A stretch of 64,000 nt of DNA from the NCBI RefSeq assembly GCF_900114605.1, contig NZ_FOTP01000001.1, positions 248,001-312,000 on the forward strand, in the 5' to 3' direction. The notes under the pieces were generated by a model. That model was not told the DNA's origin, made no database searches, and saw only the letters and a list, made by a program, of their open reading frames with translations. Both the position numbers and the translations under genes were made by a program. The DNA comes from Bradyrhizobium sp. NFR13 (GTDB lineage Bacteria > Pseudomonadota > Alphaproteobacteria > Rhizobiales > Xanthobacteraceae). This document shows, in pieces, positions 27,787 to 35,695 of this stretch (the first letter of the stretch is position 1; the number at the start of each line of letters is the position of its first letter).

Positions 27787-28635
27787 TCACGCCACCGCGC
27801 GGCGGCCGATGATGGCAAAGCGCAGTCGGCTGGAGATCCAGTCGATTGCCGCCACCGCGACCAGGATCATCAGGAACAGGAATGAGACCTTCTGCCATTC
27901 CAGCACCCGGATCTGTTCGGCGAGCTGAAGACCGATGCCGCCCGCACCGACGATACCGATGATGGTGGCGGATCGGGTGTTGGACTCAATGAAATACAGC
28001 ACCTGACCGGCAATCACCGGCAGCACCTGCGGCATCAGGCCGAAGCGAATCTCATGCAACGCGCTGCCACCGGAGGCGCGGATGCCTTCGACCTGTTTTC
28101 TGTCGGCGGCCTCGATGGCTTCCGAAAACAATTTGCCGAACGCGCCGAAATCCGAAATCGCGATTGCCAGCACACCAGCGAACGGGCCGAGACCGACGAC
28201 ATTGATCCAGACCAGCGCCCAGATCAGCGTATCGACCCCGCGGATCGAATCCAGAAACCGCCTGACCGGAAAGCGCAGCCAGGCTGACGGGATAACGTTC
28301 CGTGCGGCGAGCAGGCTGGCGGGCAGCGCGAACGCGGCTGCGAGGGTCGTGCCTAGCAGTGCGATCGACAGCGTCTCGCCCATGGCCTGGAGATAGGCAG
28401 GCAGTGACGAACCGGGATTTGGCGGGATCATCATCATGGTGATCCAGCCGAGTTCGCGCAGGCCGTTCCACATCCGCGCCGGCGAGAAGTCGAGCTCGTT
28501 GAGTCCGAAGATGAACAGGGCCAGCGCCGCGACCAGGATGGTGGGCGCACCGGCGCGCGACGCCATCGGGCGGTTGAAGACATCAGGATAGCGCCCGCGC
28601 AACTCCTGGGTATTGATGTCAGGCTGCCTGCTCAT
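27787..28635 (-). CDS. phnE: Phosphonate ABC transporter permease PhnE (second)
   Basis: 282 residues with about six transmembrane helices and the ABC permease coupling loop near KQVEGIRASGGSALHEIRFGLMPQVLP, ending in GAGGIGLQLAEQIRVLEWQKVSF. Part of an importer for phosphonates or related phosphorus compounds. Its ATG overlaps the stop codon of the first permease gene. Two PhnE proteins forming a heterodimer are common in rhizobial phn operons. Last gene of phnC-phnD-phnE-phnE. Confidence 0.93.
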   Translation of the reverse strand: MSRQPDINTQELRGRYPDVFNRPMASRAGAPTILVAALALFIFGLNELDFSPARMWNGLRELGWITMMMIPPNPGSSLPAYLQAMGETLSIALLGTTLAAAFALPASLLAARNVIPSAWLRFPVRRFLDSIRGVDTLIWALVWINVVGLGPFAGVLAIAISDFGAFGKLFSEAIEAADRKQVEGIRASGGSALHEIRFGLMPQVLPVIAGQVLYFIESNTRSATIIGIVGAGGIGLQLAEQIRVLEWQKVSFLFLMILVAVAAIDWISSRLRFAIIGRRAVA

Positions 28636-29516
28636 GATCTGGCTTCCTTACCGAACAGACGGCCGCGCAGCCAACCAGTCGCGATATCGATAATGAACAC
28701 GGTGACGATGATCATCAGCAGGATCGCACTGACGTCCGAATAATAGAATTTTCTGACAGCAACGACGAGCTCCTGACCGATGCCGCCCGCGCCGACGAAG
28801 CCCATCACTGAGGCGCCGCGCACATTGATCTCGAACCGCAGCAGCGTGTAGCTGGCAAAGCCGGCCGCGACCTGCGGCAACACGGCAAAGCGCATGCAGT
28901 CGATCCAGCCAGCTCCGGTTGAGCGAATGCCTTCCACTGGCTTCATGTCGATATTCTCGACGATCTCGCCATAGAGCTTGCCGAGCGCGCCAACACAGTG
29001 GATCGCGATCGCCAGCACGCCGGCCATCGGGCCAAGGCCGAAGGCGATGACGAAGATCAGCGCGAACACGATATCCGGCACGGTACGGCAGAATTCCATG
29101 AAGCGGCGCACGGCAAAGCGCAGCGGCGCGGACGGCGCGGTGTTCTCGGCCGCAAGAAAATTCAACCCGAAGGCCAGCACGGCACCGATCAGCGTGCCGA
29201 CATAACTGATCAGCACGGTCTCGCCGAGCAGCGACAACCACTTCTTCCAGCCCCAGAACCATTCATTGACGTCGGTCCAGACCCGGGTGCCGGCTTCGAG
29301 CGTGAAGATGCGATCGAAATAGCTGCCGAAGTTTCCGATCTTCTCCACGAAGGTCCTGACATTGACCTCGGCCCCCAATGCCGCGACGAAGAGCGCGGCG
29401 AAGCAAGCGACCACGACGAGCATCGTGCGCAACCGCCGGCGCGCGACCGCCTTGCGATAGGCGTCATTCAGCGCAGCGAGCTGCGGAGCCGGAAGAATGG
29501 AAACGGCGGCGGACAT
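28632..29516 (-). CDS. phnE: Phosphonate ABC transporter permease PhnE (first)
   Basis: 294 residues, about six transmembrane helices, coupling loop DMKPVEGIRSTGAGWIDCMRFAVLPQV and GAGGIGQELVVAVRKFYYSDVSA at the C-terminal side. It is a diverged paralogue of the following permease. Separated from phnD by 80 bases containing a strong hairpin that could lower permease expression relative to the binding protein. Confidence 0.93.
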   Translation of the reverse strand: MSAAVSILPAPQLAALNDAYRKAVARRRLRTMLVVVACFAALFVAALGAEVNVRTFVEKIGNFGSYFDRIFTLEAGTRVWTDVNEWFWGWKKWLSLLGETVLISYVGTLIGAVLAFGLNFLAAENTAPSAPLRFAVRRFMEFCRTVPDIVFALIFVIAFGLGPMAGVLAIAIHCVGALGKLYGEIVENIDMKPVEGIRSTGAGWIDCMRFAVLPQVAAGFASYTLLRFEINVRGASVMGFVGAGGIGQELVVAVRKFYYSDVSAILLMIIVTVFIIDIATGWLRGRLFGKEARS

Positions 29517-29551
29517 GACGTGCGGGCCTATCTGGGATCAGACACAGAAAA

Positions 29552-29579
29552 GGAGCCGGACCATTTCTGATCCGGCTCC
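29552..29579 (-). terminator. Hairpin between phnD and phnE (attenuator-like)
   Basis: GGAGCCGGA (29552-29560) and TCCGGCTCC (29571-29579) form a perfect 9-bp stem with a 10-nt loop. On the minus strand CCTTTTCTG follows. It may be a partial terminator or a 3' stabiliser of the phnD message, as often found after binding-protein genes. Confidence 0.6.
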
Positions 29580-29596
29580 CTTCAATGATCAGGCGA

Positions 29597-30535
29597 TCAG
29601 GACGCCTTCTTCTTGCGAAGTGCGTCGACGAACTTGATCAGGTCGATGGTGGCGTCCCAATCCTTGGTGGTCGCGGCGTGGAAGCCCTTCTTCTGGCCGT
29701 CCGACAGCTTGTCGAATGCGGCCTTGTCCTTGGTCGGCGCGTCGGTGAAGGCCTTGGCGATGGCAACCTTGAGCTCTTCCGGCAGGTCGGAGCTATAGGC
29801 ATAGGGGCCGTTAATGATCGGGGCCGACTTGTGGATGATGCGGAAGTCTTCTTTCTTCATCGCCGAACCATCGGCATTCTTCAGCATGCCCTTGGTCAGC
29901 ATCTGCTGCAGCGTCGAGTCGTTGTCGTTGGTCCACTGGTTGGCGGCGACATCGACGGTGCCCTGCGACAGCGCGAGCATCGCGTTTTCATGGCTGCCGG
30001 TGAACACGACCTTGCTGAAATAGGTGTCGGCATCGGAGATGCCCATCTTGTCCAGCTCGAAGCGCGGCACGTTGTTGCCCGAGGTCGAGTTCGGATCGAC
30101 CAGGCCGAGGTTCTTGCCCTTCAGATTGTCGACCGACTTGTAGGGGCTCGACGCCTTAACGAAGAATACCGAGTAGTAACCGGTCGAGCCATCGATGTTG
30201 ATGTCGTTGGCAAAGGCATCGGTCTTGACGCCGGTGAGACGGGCGCGTGCGAACGAGGCCGAGCCGTAGCTTGCGATGTGGATGTTGCCGGAACGCTGAC
30301 CTTCGATTACGGCTGCGTAGTCATTGGCGATACGCAGATTGACCTTCACGCCGAGCTCTTTCGACAGATAGGCGACGAACGGCGCCCAGCGCTCGGTGAC
30401 GCCCGAGGCGTTCTCGGCGGGAACGACGGCGAAGGTCAGTTCCGGATACTTGGCCTTGTAATCCTGGGCCGAGGCCGAGGTGGCGGCGAAAGCCAGCGCC
30501 GCGGCGCTGAGCAGAATGGAGCGACGGTTGATCAT
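29597..30535 (-). CDS. phnD: Phosphonate ABC transporter substrate-binding protein PhnD
   Basis: 312 residues. Signal peptide with an NRRSILLSAAALAFAATSASAQ leader, then a type II periplasmic binding fold: LTFAVVPAENASGVTERWAPFVAYLSKELG, GSASFARAR, and NSTSGNNVPRFEL, where Ser/Thr residues contact the phosphonate oxygens in PhnD. Binds phosphonates (2-aminoethylphosphonate or alkylphosphonates) and possibly phosphite. Second gene of the phnCDEE operon. Confidence 0.95.
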   Translation of the reverse strand: MINRRSILLSAAALAFAATSASAQDYKAKYPELTFAVVPAENASGVTERWAPFVAYLSKELGVKVNLRIANDYAAVIEGQRSGNIHIASYGSASFARARLTGVKTDAFANDINIDGSTGYYSVFFVKASSPYKSVDNLKGKNLGLVDPNSTSGNNVPRFELDKMGISDADTYFSKVVFTGSHENAMLALSQGTVDVAANQWTNDNDSTLQQMLTKGMLKNADGSAMKKEDFRIIHKSAPIINGPYAYSSDLPEELKVAIAKAFTDAPTKDKAAFDKLSDGQKKGFHAATTKDWDATIDLIKFVDALRKKKAS

Positions 30536-30590
30536 GACAGTCCCTGTTTTGATCTGAGGTGAAACGTTTTTTCTTGGTAGAAGGCGCGTC

Positions 30591-30631
30591 TATCGCGGCG
30601 ATGCCATCGTTACGATGACGTCACCGCGATA
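30591..30631 (-). repeat. Double hairpin between phnC and phnD
   Basis: Outer arms TATCGCGG (30591-30598) and CCGCGATA (30624-30631) enclose an inner CATCG-TTA-CGATG hairpin (30605-30617). There is no T run, so it is not a classical terminator; it may influence phnC versus phnD message stability. Confidence 0.5.
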
Positions 30632-30647
30632 ATTTCAACGCACTCAA

Positions 30648-31457
30648 TCACGCGACGGCAGCAACACCGTATTCGGGAACGCGGACAGGCGTCGGCATAT
30701 GCGCCGATCCCATCACCTCGTCGGCTTCGAGATCGTAGAGTTCGCGGGCGATATGTTCGGTGAGCGCGGAGGGCGCGCCGTCGAACACGACGCGGCCGGC
30801 GGACATACCGATCAAGCGATCGCAATAGGTACGCGCCAGATCGAGCGAATGCAGGTTGCACATCACGGTGATGCCGAAGTGCTTGTTGATGCGCAGCAGC
30901 GCATCCATGACGATGCGGGTGTTGCGCGGATCGAGCGAGGCGATCGGCTCGTCCGCGAGGATAATGTCGGGCTGCTGCACGAGGGCGCGGGCGATGGCGA
31001 CGCGCTGCTGCTGACCGCCGGAGAGCTGATCGGCGCGCTGCGAGGCATATTGCGCCATGTCGAACTGTTCCAGCGCCGACATCGCCAGCGCGCGGTCGTC
31101 CTCGGGCCACATCTGGGTCAGCGAGCGCCACTGCGGCATCTCGGCCAGGCGGCCCATCAGCACATTGGTCAGCACGTCGAGACGGCCGACGAGATTGAAC
31201 TGCTGGAAGATCATCGCCGAGCGCGCGCGCCACTTGCGCAGATCGCGGCCCTTGAGCGCGGTGACATCCACGCCATCAAATACGATACGGCCTTCGGTCG
31301 GCTCGCACAGGCGATTGATCATGCGCAGCATGGTCGACTTGCCGGCACCGGAACGGCCGATCACGCCGACGAATGCGCCAGGCTTGATCTCGAACGACGC
31401 GTTATCGACGGCAGCCTTGGCGCCGAAACGGCACGTCAGCTTATCCACCACCAGCAT
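30648..31457 (-). CDS. phnC: Phosphonate ABC transporter ATP-binding protein PhnC
   Basis: 269 residues. Walker [10 protein letters not shown] near 36-44, signature LSGGQQQR near 145-152, Walker B IILADEP just after, and the switch His in [11 protein letters not shown]. The full PhnC length and C-terminal extension ([12 protein letters not shown]) are present. The ATG at 31457 has GGAG 6 nt before it; the upstream TTG is rejected. First gene of phnCDEE, divergent from the hexapeptide transferase gene across 224 bases holding a PhoB-like box. Confidence 0.95.
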   Translation of the reverse strand: MLVVDKLTCRFGAKAAVDNASFEIKPGAFVGVIGRSGAGKSTMLRMINRLCEPTEGRIVFDGVDVTALKGRDLRKWRARSAMIFQQFNLVGRLDVLTNVLMGRLAEMPQWRSLTQMWPEDDRALAMSALEQFDMAQYASQRADQLSGGQQQRVAIARALVQQPDIILADEPIASLDPRNTRIVMDALLRINKHFGITVMCNLHSLDLARTYCDRLIGMSAGRVVFDGAPSALTEHIARELYDLEADEVMGSAHMPTPVRVPEYGVAAVA

Positions 31458-31580
31458 GAGGCACTCCAATGACAATAGACATCGCCACCGGTAACGCCCG
31501 CGTTTAACAGTGATGTGACATGTGCCCTGCGCATACGGGTTATCCTCCTTGCGGGAAAAACACGCCCGAATTCATACTGA

Positions 31581-31598
31581 CGTCACGACACCGTCACG
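31581..31598. promoter_or_regulatory. Candidate Pho box between the divergent phn operons
   Basis: CGTCACG-ACAC-CGTCACG: two 7-bp direct repeats separated by 4 bp, the architecture of a PhoB site (consensus repeats close to CTGTCAT). The downstream repeat CCGTCAC differs from CTGTCAY at one position; the upstream repeat fits less well. The location between two phosphonate operons fits phosphate control. Confidence 0.45.
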
Positions 31599-31681
31599 AA
31601 ACCGACCGAAGAGGTGCCCGCGCGCCAGCGCATACTCTCATATATCGCCCATCGATTCCTCTTCCGTCGCACGAGCGTCAC

Positions 31682-32332
31682 ATGGCCGGAAAACAACTCT
31701 CGCTCACGCCAGCGGTCGATCCCACGGCGAAACTCGTCGATACCGAGCTCGGCGCCTATACCGAAGTCGGTGCGCGCACGATCCTCAATGAAGTGACGAT
31801 GGGCGACTATTCATATGTCGTGAATGACGCGCAGATCACCTACACGACGATCGGAAAGTTCTGCTCGATTGCGGCGATGACGCGAATCAATCCCGGCAAT
31901 CACCCGATGCACCGGGCGACGCAAGCCCACTTCACCTATCGCGCCAGCGCCTATTTTCCCGGCGAGAGCGACGACGCCGACTTCTTCGCCTGGCGCCGCG
32001 CGCATCACTGCACCATCGGCCATGACGTCTGGCTTGGTCATGGCGCCATCGTGCTGCCCGGCCGCAAGATCGGCACTGGTTCTGTGATCGCCGCCGGCGC
32101 CATCGTGACCAAGGACGTCGCCCCCTATACGATCGTTGCCGGCAATCCGGCGCGGGCGGTGCGGCGACGATTTTCGGAAGCCGTGGAAGACGGGCTGATG
32201 GACCTCGCCTGGTGGAACTGGGACCACGAGATGCTACGACAGGCGCTACCGGATTTCCGCAAGCTCCCGGTCGAGGATTTCTTGAGCAAGTATAAAGGCG
32301 TCAAGGCGCCCAGGCAGATGGCAGTGACATGA
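31682..32332 (+). CDS. Phosphonate-cluster hexapeptide-repeat transferase
   Basis: 216 residues. Left-handed beta-helix acyltransferase of the xenobiotic/chloramphenicol acetyltransferase type (LGAYTEVGARTILNEVTMGDYSYVVNDAQI, then GHDVWLGHGAIVLPGRKIGTGSVIAAGAIVTKDV). The family member found in phn operons is known as the phn hexapeptide protein; it may acetylate aminoalkyl phosphonates or intermediates, but its reaction is not established. Start at 31682 by homology of the N-terminus; the ribosome site is weak. Its stop codon overlaps the phnM start (ATGA), so translation is coupled. Confidence 0.9.
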   Translation: MAGKQLSLTPAVDPTAKLVDTELGAYTEVGARTILNEVTMGDYSYVVNDAQITYTTIGKFCSIAAMTRINPGNHPMHRATQAHFTYRASAYFPGESDDADFFAWRRAHHCTIGHDVWLGHGAIVLPGRKIGTGSVIAAGAIVTKDVAPYTIVAGNPARAVRRRFSEAVEDGLMDLAWWNWDHEMLRQALPDFRKLPVEDFLSKYKGVKAPRQMAVT

Positions 32333-33516
32333 CTGGACTTTTCATCGACGGCGGACGCACTTTGCTCGGCCAGGACATCGCCGAGACTTCGCTGCAGATT
32401 GGGGATGGCGTGATTGCGGACATCGGATCAGATTCGACCCATGGCACGCTCGGCCTCGACGCTTCCAACCTGCTGGTGCTGCCGGGAATCGTCGACCTGC
32501 ATGGCGACGCCTTCGAGCGGCAGTTGATGCCGCGCCCCGGCGTCGACTTCCCGGTCGATGTCGCCTTGATCGACAGCGACCGGCAGGCCATCGCCAATGG
32601 CATCACCACAGTGTTTCATGGCACCACATGGTCCTGGGAGCCGGGCCTGCGCGGCGCGGAGAACGCCCGCAAGCTGCTGGATGCCATCGAGACGCTGCGG
32701 CCGCAGCTCGCGTCAGACACCCGCTTCCATCTGCGGCAGGAGACGTTCAACCTCGACGCGGAAGACGAGATCCTGGGCTGGCTGAAGGCCGGCCGCATCG
32801 ATCTCCTCGCCTTCAACGACCACATGGACCTCGCAGGAATCTCGAAGCCGGCGAAGCGCGCGCGAATGGTGGAGCGCACCGGGCTCACCAGCGAAGCCTT
32901 CGATCAAATGGTCGATCGCGTGCTGTCGCGCACCGATGAGGTGCCTGCCTCGATTGCCCGCCTCGCCAAAGCGGCGAACGCTGCCGACGTACCGACGCTC
33001 TCGCATGATGACGCAACCCCTGCGATGCGCGACGACTTCCGCAAGCTCGGCGTCAATATCGCCGAATTCCCGATCAACGTGGAAACCGCACAAGCCGCTG
33101 CTGATGCTGGTGACTTCATCGTATTCGGCGCACCTAACGTCGTGCGGGGTGGTAGCCACACCGGCTGGACCAAGGCATCCGACATGATCGCCAAGGGCCT
33201 CTGCTCGATTCTCGCCTCCGACTACTATTATCCCGCGCAACTGCTGGCCACGTTCCGGCTACTCCATGACGGCATTCTGTCGCTGCCACAGGCCTGGGCA
33301 CTGATCTCGTCGGCACCAGCGAAAGCCGCCGGTCTCACCGACCGTGGCGAGATCGCCCAAGGACGCCGCGCCGATTTGCTGCTCGTCGATGACAGCGTCG
33401 CAATGCGTCCGCGCATCGTCGCCGTGATCGTGCAGGGTAAGCTCGTGCATCTGACCGATGCCACAAGGCTCGAGCCGGCGCGTACCATGCAACGCAAAGC
33501 TATTGCCGCGGCGTGA
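32329..33516 (+). CDS. phnM: PhnM, ribose 1-methylphosphonate 5-triphosphate diphosphatase
   Basis: 395 residues of the amidohydrolase superfamily. PhnM removes pyrophosphate from alpha-D-ribose 1-(alkyl)phosphonate 5-triphosphate in the C-P lyase route. Metal site motif LPGIVDLHGDAFERQLMPRPG near 50-70, further ligands in FHGTTWSW, AFNDHMDLAG, TLSHDD and LASDYYYPAQLLATF. Normally found beside phnGHIJKL, which are not in this window. Translationally coupled to the hexapeptide transferase gene. Confidence 0.95.
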   Translation: MTGLFIDGGRTLLGQDIAETSLQIGDGVIADIGSDSTHGTLGLDASNLLVLPGIVDLHGDAFERQLMPRPGVDFPVDVALIDSDRQAIANGITTVFHGTTWSWEPGLRGAENARKLLDAIETLRPQLASDTRFHLRQETFNLDAEDEILGWLKAGRIDLLAFNDHMDLAGISKPAKRARMVERTGLTSEAFDQMVDRVLSRTDEVPASIARLAKAANAADVPTLSHDDATPAMRDDFRKLGVNIAEFPINVETAQAAADAGDFIVFGAPNVVRGGSHTGWTKASDMIAKGLCSILASDYYYPAQLLATFRLLHDGILSLPQAWALISSAPAKAAGLTDRGEIAQGRRADLLLVDDSVAMRPRIVAVIVQGKLVHLTDATRLEPARTMQRKAIAAA

Positions 33517-33535
33517 AGCGGCGCCTCTCTTGCTT

Positions 33536-33585
33536 GAGCATGATCGTTCCCGAAAAACCGGCATCCACTTTTCGGGATCATGCTC
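33536..33585. repeat. Interspersed palindromic element, copy 2
   Basis: Perfect outer arms GAGCATGATC (33536-33545) and GATCATGCTC (33576-33585). After a 3-nt bulge the inner arms CCCGAAAA (33549-33556) and TTTTCGGG (33569-33576) pair perfectly. Same architecture and core as the copy at 5321-5368. It sits 19 bases after phnM and ends 12 bases before the DUF1045 start, inside the operon. Confidence 0.82.
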
Positions 33586-33597
33586 TATGGTGCGGCC

Positions 33598-34299
33598 ATG
33601 ACTGAATTCCCGCGCTACGCGATCTATTACGCCCCCGATGCCGACAGTGCCCTCGCCCGCTTCGGCGCCGAGATCCTCGGCTACGATCCTTTCACCGGAA
33701 ATGACGTGCTGGTGCCCGGCGATCTCATCATGCAGGCGCCGGATTGGCCGGCACTAATCAAGGATCCACGCAAATACGGCTTTCATGCCACGCTGAAGGC
33801 CCCATTCTCGCTGGCGCCTAACAGCACCGAAGCCAACCTGATCGCGGCTTTCAATGACTTCGCCCGGATGCCCCGCACCACCCCGAAAATCTCGCCGGTG
33901 GTTCGTATCATCAGCGGCTTCACAGCTGTTGTGCCGGATGCGCCCTCCACTGAGCTCGCCGCATTGGCGCAGACCTGTGTCGAAGGATTCGAGGTGTTCC
34001 GCGCACCGATGACGCCGGAAGATCGCGCACGGCGCAAACCGGAGAACCTGACGCCGCGGCAGGTCGAGCAGCTGGATCGCTTCGGCTATCCCTATGTGCG
34101 CGACGACTTCCGCTTTCACATGACACTGACCGGCCGGCTTGCGGCCGAGCGCAGCACAGCGGTGCTGGCGATGTTGCAGCAGCGGTTCGCGACACTTGAT
34201 CTCACATCACTGCGGATCGACCGCATCAGCTTGTTTTGCCAGGCATCGGCCACGTCGCGCTTCCAGGTGCTGCGCCACGCGCCGCTGACAGCGATTTGA
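33598..34299 (+). CDS. DUF1045 phosphonate-operon protein (2H phosphoesterase fold)
   Basis: 233 residues. Two His-x-Thr motifs, HATL (about residue 62) and HMTL (about residue 174), mark the 2H phosphoesterase superfamily; DUF1045 is its phosphonate-operon branch. The activity is not established. 2H enzymes open cyclic phosphodiesters, so a role on the cyclic ribose 1,2-phosphate of the C-P lyase route, in place of PhnP, is a reasonable inference. Start ATG 33598, directly behind a palindromic element that could affect its translation. It converges on the zinc GTPase gene with 4 bases between. Confidence 0.88.
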   Translation: MTEFPRYAIYYAPDADSALARFGAEILGYDPFTGNDVLVPGDLIMQAPDWPALIKDPRKYGFHATLKAPFSLAPNSTEANLIAAFNDFARMPRTTPKISPVVRIISGFTAVVPDAPSTELAALAQTCVEGFEVFRAPMTPEDRARRKPENLTPRQVEQLDRFGYPYVRDDFRFHMTLTGRLAAERSTAVLAMLQQRFATLDLTSLRIDRISLFCQASATSRFQVLRHAPLTAI

Positions 34300-34303
34300 C
34301 GCA

Positions 34304-35515
34304 TCACGAGGATGCCATCTCGTCGGCCCGTTTCCAGGCCGGAAAGGGATCGGCGAGCCTGGCCCAGCCGGCGATATCCATGTCGGGCTTGCCGGGCACG
34401 AGGCAGGCATCGAGCCGGCGGCGGATGTCGCTCTCGTCCATATCGGAACCGATGAAGACGATCTCCTGACGCCGGTCGCCATAGATCTCGTTCCAGTTTT
34501 TCTTCAACGATTGCCGCCAATACGGATCGTCCGGCCAGCGATCAACGGGGACATTAGCCCACCAGAAACCCATGCCCTCGGTGCGCACGATGGCACCCGC
34601 CTGACTGAGCTCGCCGACCCATTGTGGTCGTGTCGCCAGCCAGAAATGGCCCTTGCTGCGGATCACGCCGGCCCAGCTCTCGCGCAGGAAGGCCTGAAAC
34701 TTCACCGGATCGAACGGCCGCCGCGCGCGATAGACGAAATTCGTCACGCCGTATTCCTCGGTCTCCGGCACGTGTTCGGCGAAGCCATAGAGCTCCTTGT
34801 GCCAGAGCGGGTGCTGCTGGGCCTTCTCAAAATCGAAGCGCCCGGTATCGAGCACGCGATCGAACGGCACATTGGCAAAATTCGCCTCGATAATGTCGGC
34901 GTCGGGATTGAGCGCGCAGATGATCTTGCGCGCGGCGTTGCATTGCTCAAGCGTGGCGTCATTGACCTTGTTGAGCACCACGACATCGGCGAATTCGATC
35001 TGCTCCACCAGCAGGTCCACCAGCGTCCGCTTGTCACCGTCGAGCGCCTCGCCGCGATCCTGCAGAAAGTCGGTGGAGGAATAGTCCTTCAACAGATTCA
35101 CCGCATCGACCACCGTCACCATGGTGTCGAGCTCCGCCACATCGGAAAGGCTATCGCCATTCTCGTCACGGAAATCGAAGGTCGCAGCCACCGGCAGCGG
35201 CTCTGCAATTCCGGTGGATTCGATCAGCAGGTAATCGAACCGCCGGCTCTCGGCGAGAGCCCTCACTTCCTTGAGCAGATCGTCGCGCAGCGTGCAGCAG
35301 ATGCAGCCATTGGTCATTTCGACCAGCTTCTCATCCGTCCGAGACAGGTTGGCACCGCCATCGCGAACCAGATCCGCATCGATGTTCACCTCGCTCATGT
35401 CGTTCACAATCACCGCCACCTTCAGGCCGTGACGGTTGTTCAGCACATGGTTCAGCAAAGTTGTCTTTCCAGCCCCGAGGAAGCCGGACAAGACCGTGAC
35501 GGGGAGTTTTTGCAT
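34304..35515 (-). CDS. zigA: G3E-family zinc chaperone GTPase (ZigA / CobW-like)
   Basis: 403 residues. Walker [13 protein letters not shown] at about 9-20, the metal motif GCICC near 65-69, a Glu-Ser-Thr-Gly-Ile switch motif near 96-100, the LNKVND guanine-binding motif near 181-186 and a C-terminal CobW domain (about 265-390, containing [25 protein letters not shown]). Members of this branch deliver zinc to client enzymes under zinc starvation. A Zur-type palindrome lies 54 bases before the start. The ATG at 35515 fits the family N-terminus ([12 protein letters not shown]); an upstream GTG is possible but not supported. Confidence 0.9.
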   Translation of the reverse strand: MQKLPVTVLSGFLGAGKTTLLNHVLNNRHGLKVAVIVNDMSEVNIDADLVRDGGANLSRTDEKLVEMTNGCICCTLRDDLLKEVRALAESRRFDYLLIESTGIAEPLPVAATFDFRDENGDSLSDVAELDTMVTVVDAVNLLKDYSSTDFLQDRGEALDGDKRTLVDLLVEQIEFADVVVLNKVNDATLEQCNAARKIICALNPDADIIEANFANVPFDRVLDTGRFDFEKAQQHPLWHKELYGFAEHVPETEEYGVTNFVYRARRPFDPVKFQAFLRESWAGVIRSKGHFWLATRPQWVGELSQAGAIVRTEGMGFWWANVPVDRWPDDPYWRQSLKKNWNEIYGDRRQEIVFIGSDMDESDIRRRLDACLVPGKPDMDIAGWARLADPFPAWKRADEMASS

Positions 35516-35568
35516 CGAGATCGAACAGTCTTTTGAGGGTACGGGACATGAGGCTCTTCTCACATGTA

Positions 35569-35585
35569 ATGTTATAACATAACAT
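35569..35585 (-). promoter_or_regulatory. Zur-type operator upstream of zigA
   Basis: ATGTTAT-AAC-ATAACAT: 7-bp arms, 3-bp centre. This is close to the TGTTATA-ATATAACA type of Zur box known from proteobacteria, and the gene behind it is a zinc-starvation GTPase. The overlap of motif and function makes the call fairly strong. Confidence 0.75.
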
Positions 35586-35695
35586 ATGAGATGCCTGTCA
35601 ACCCGCTCGCGCCGATCCTGTCGATGCGCTGTCAGCTTTTCTGATCTGCAGGAAATCTCATCTGGCGCGGTCAGCCCGCGCTCATTGCATCGACG

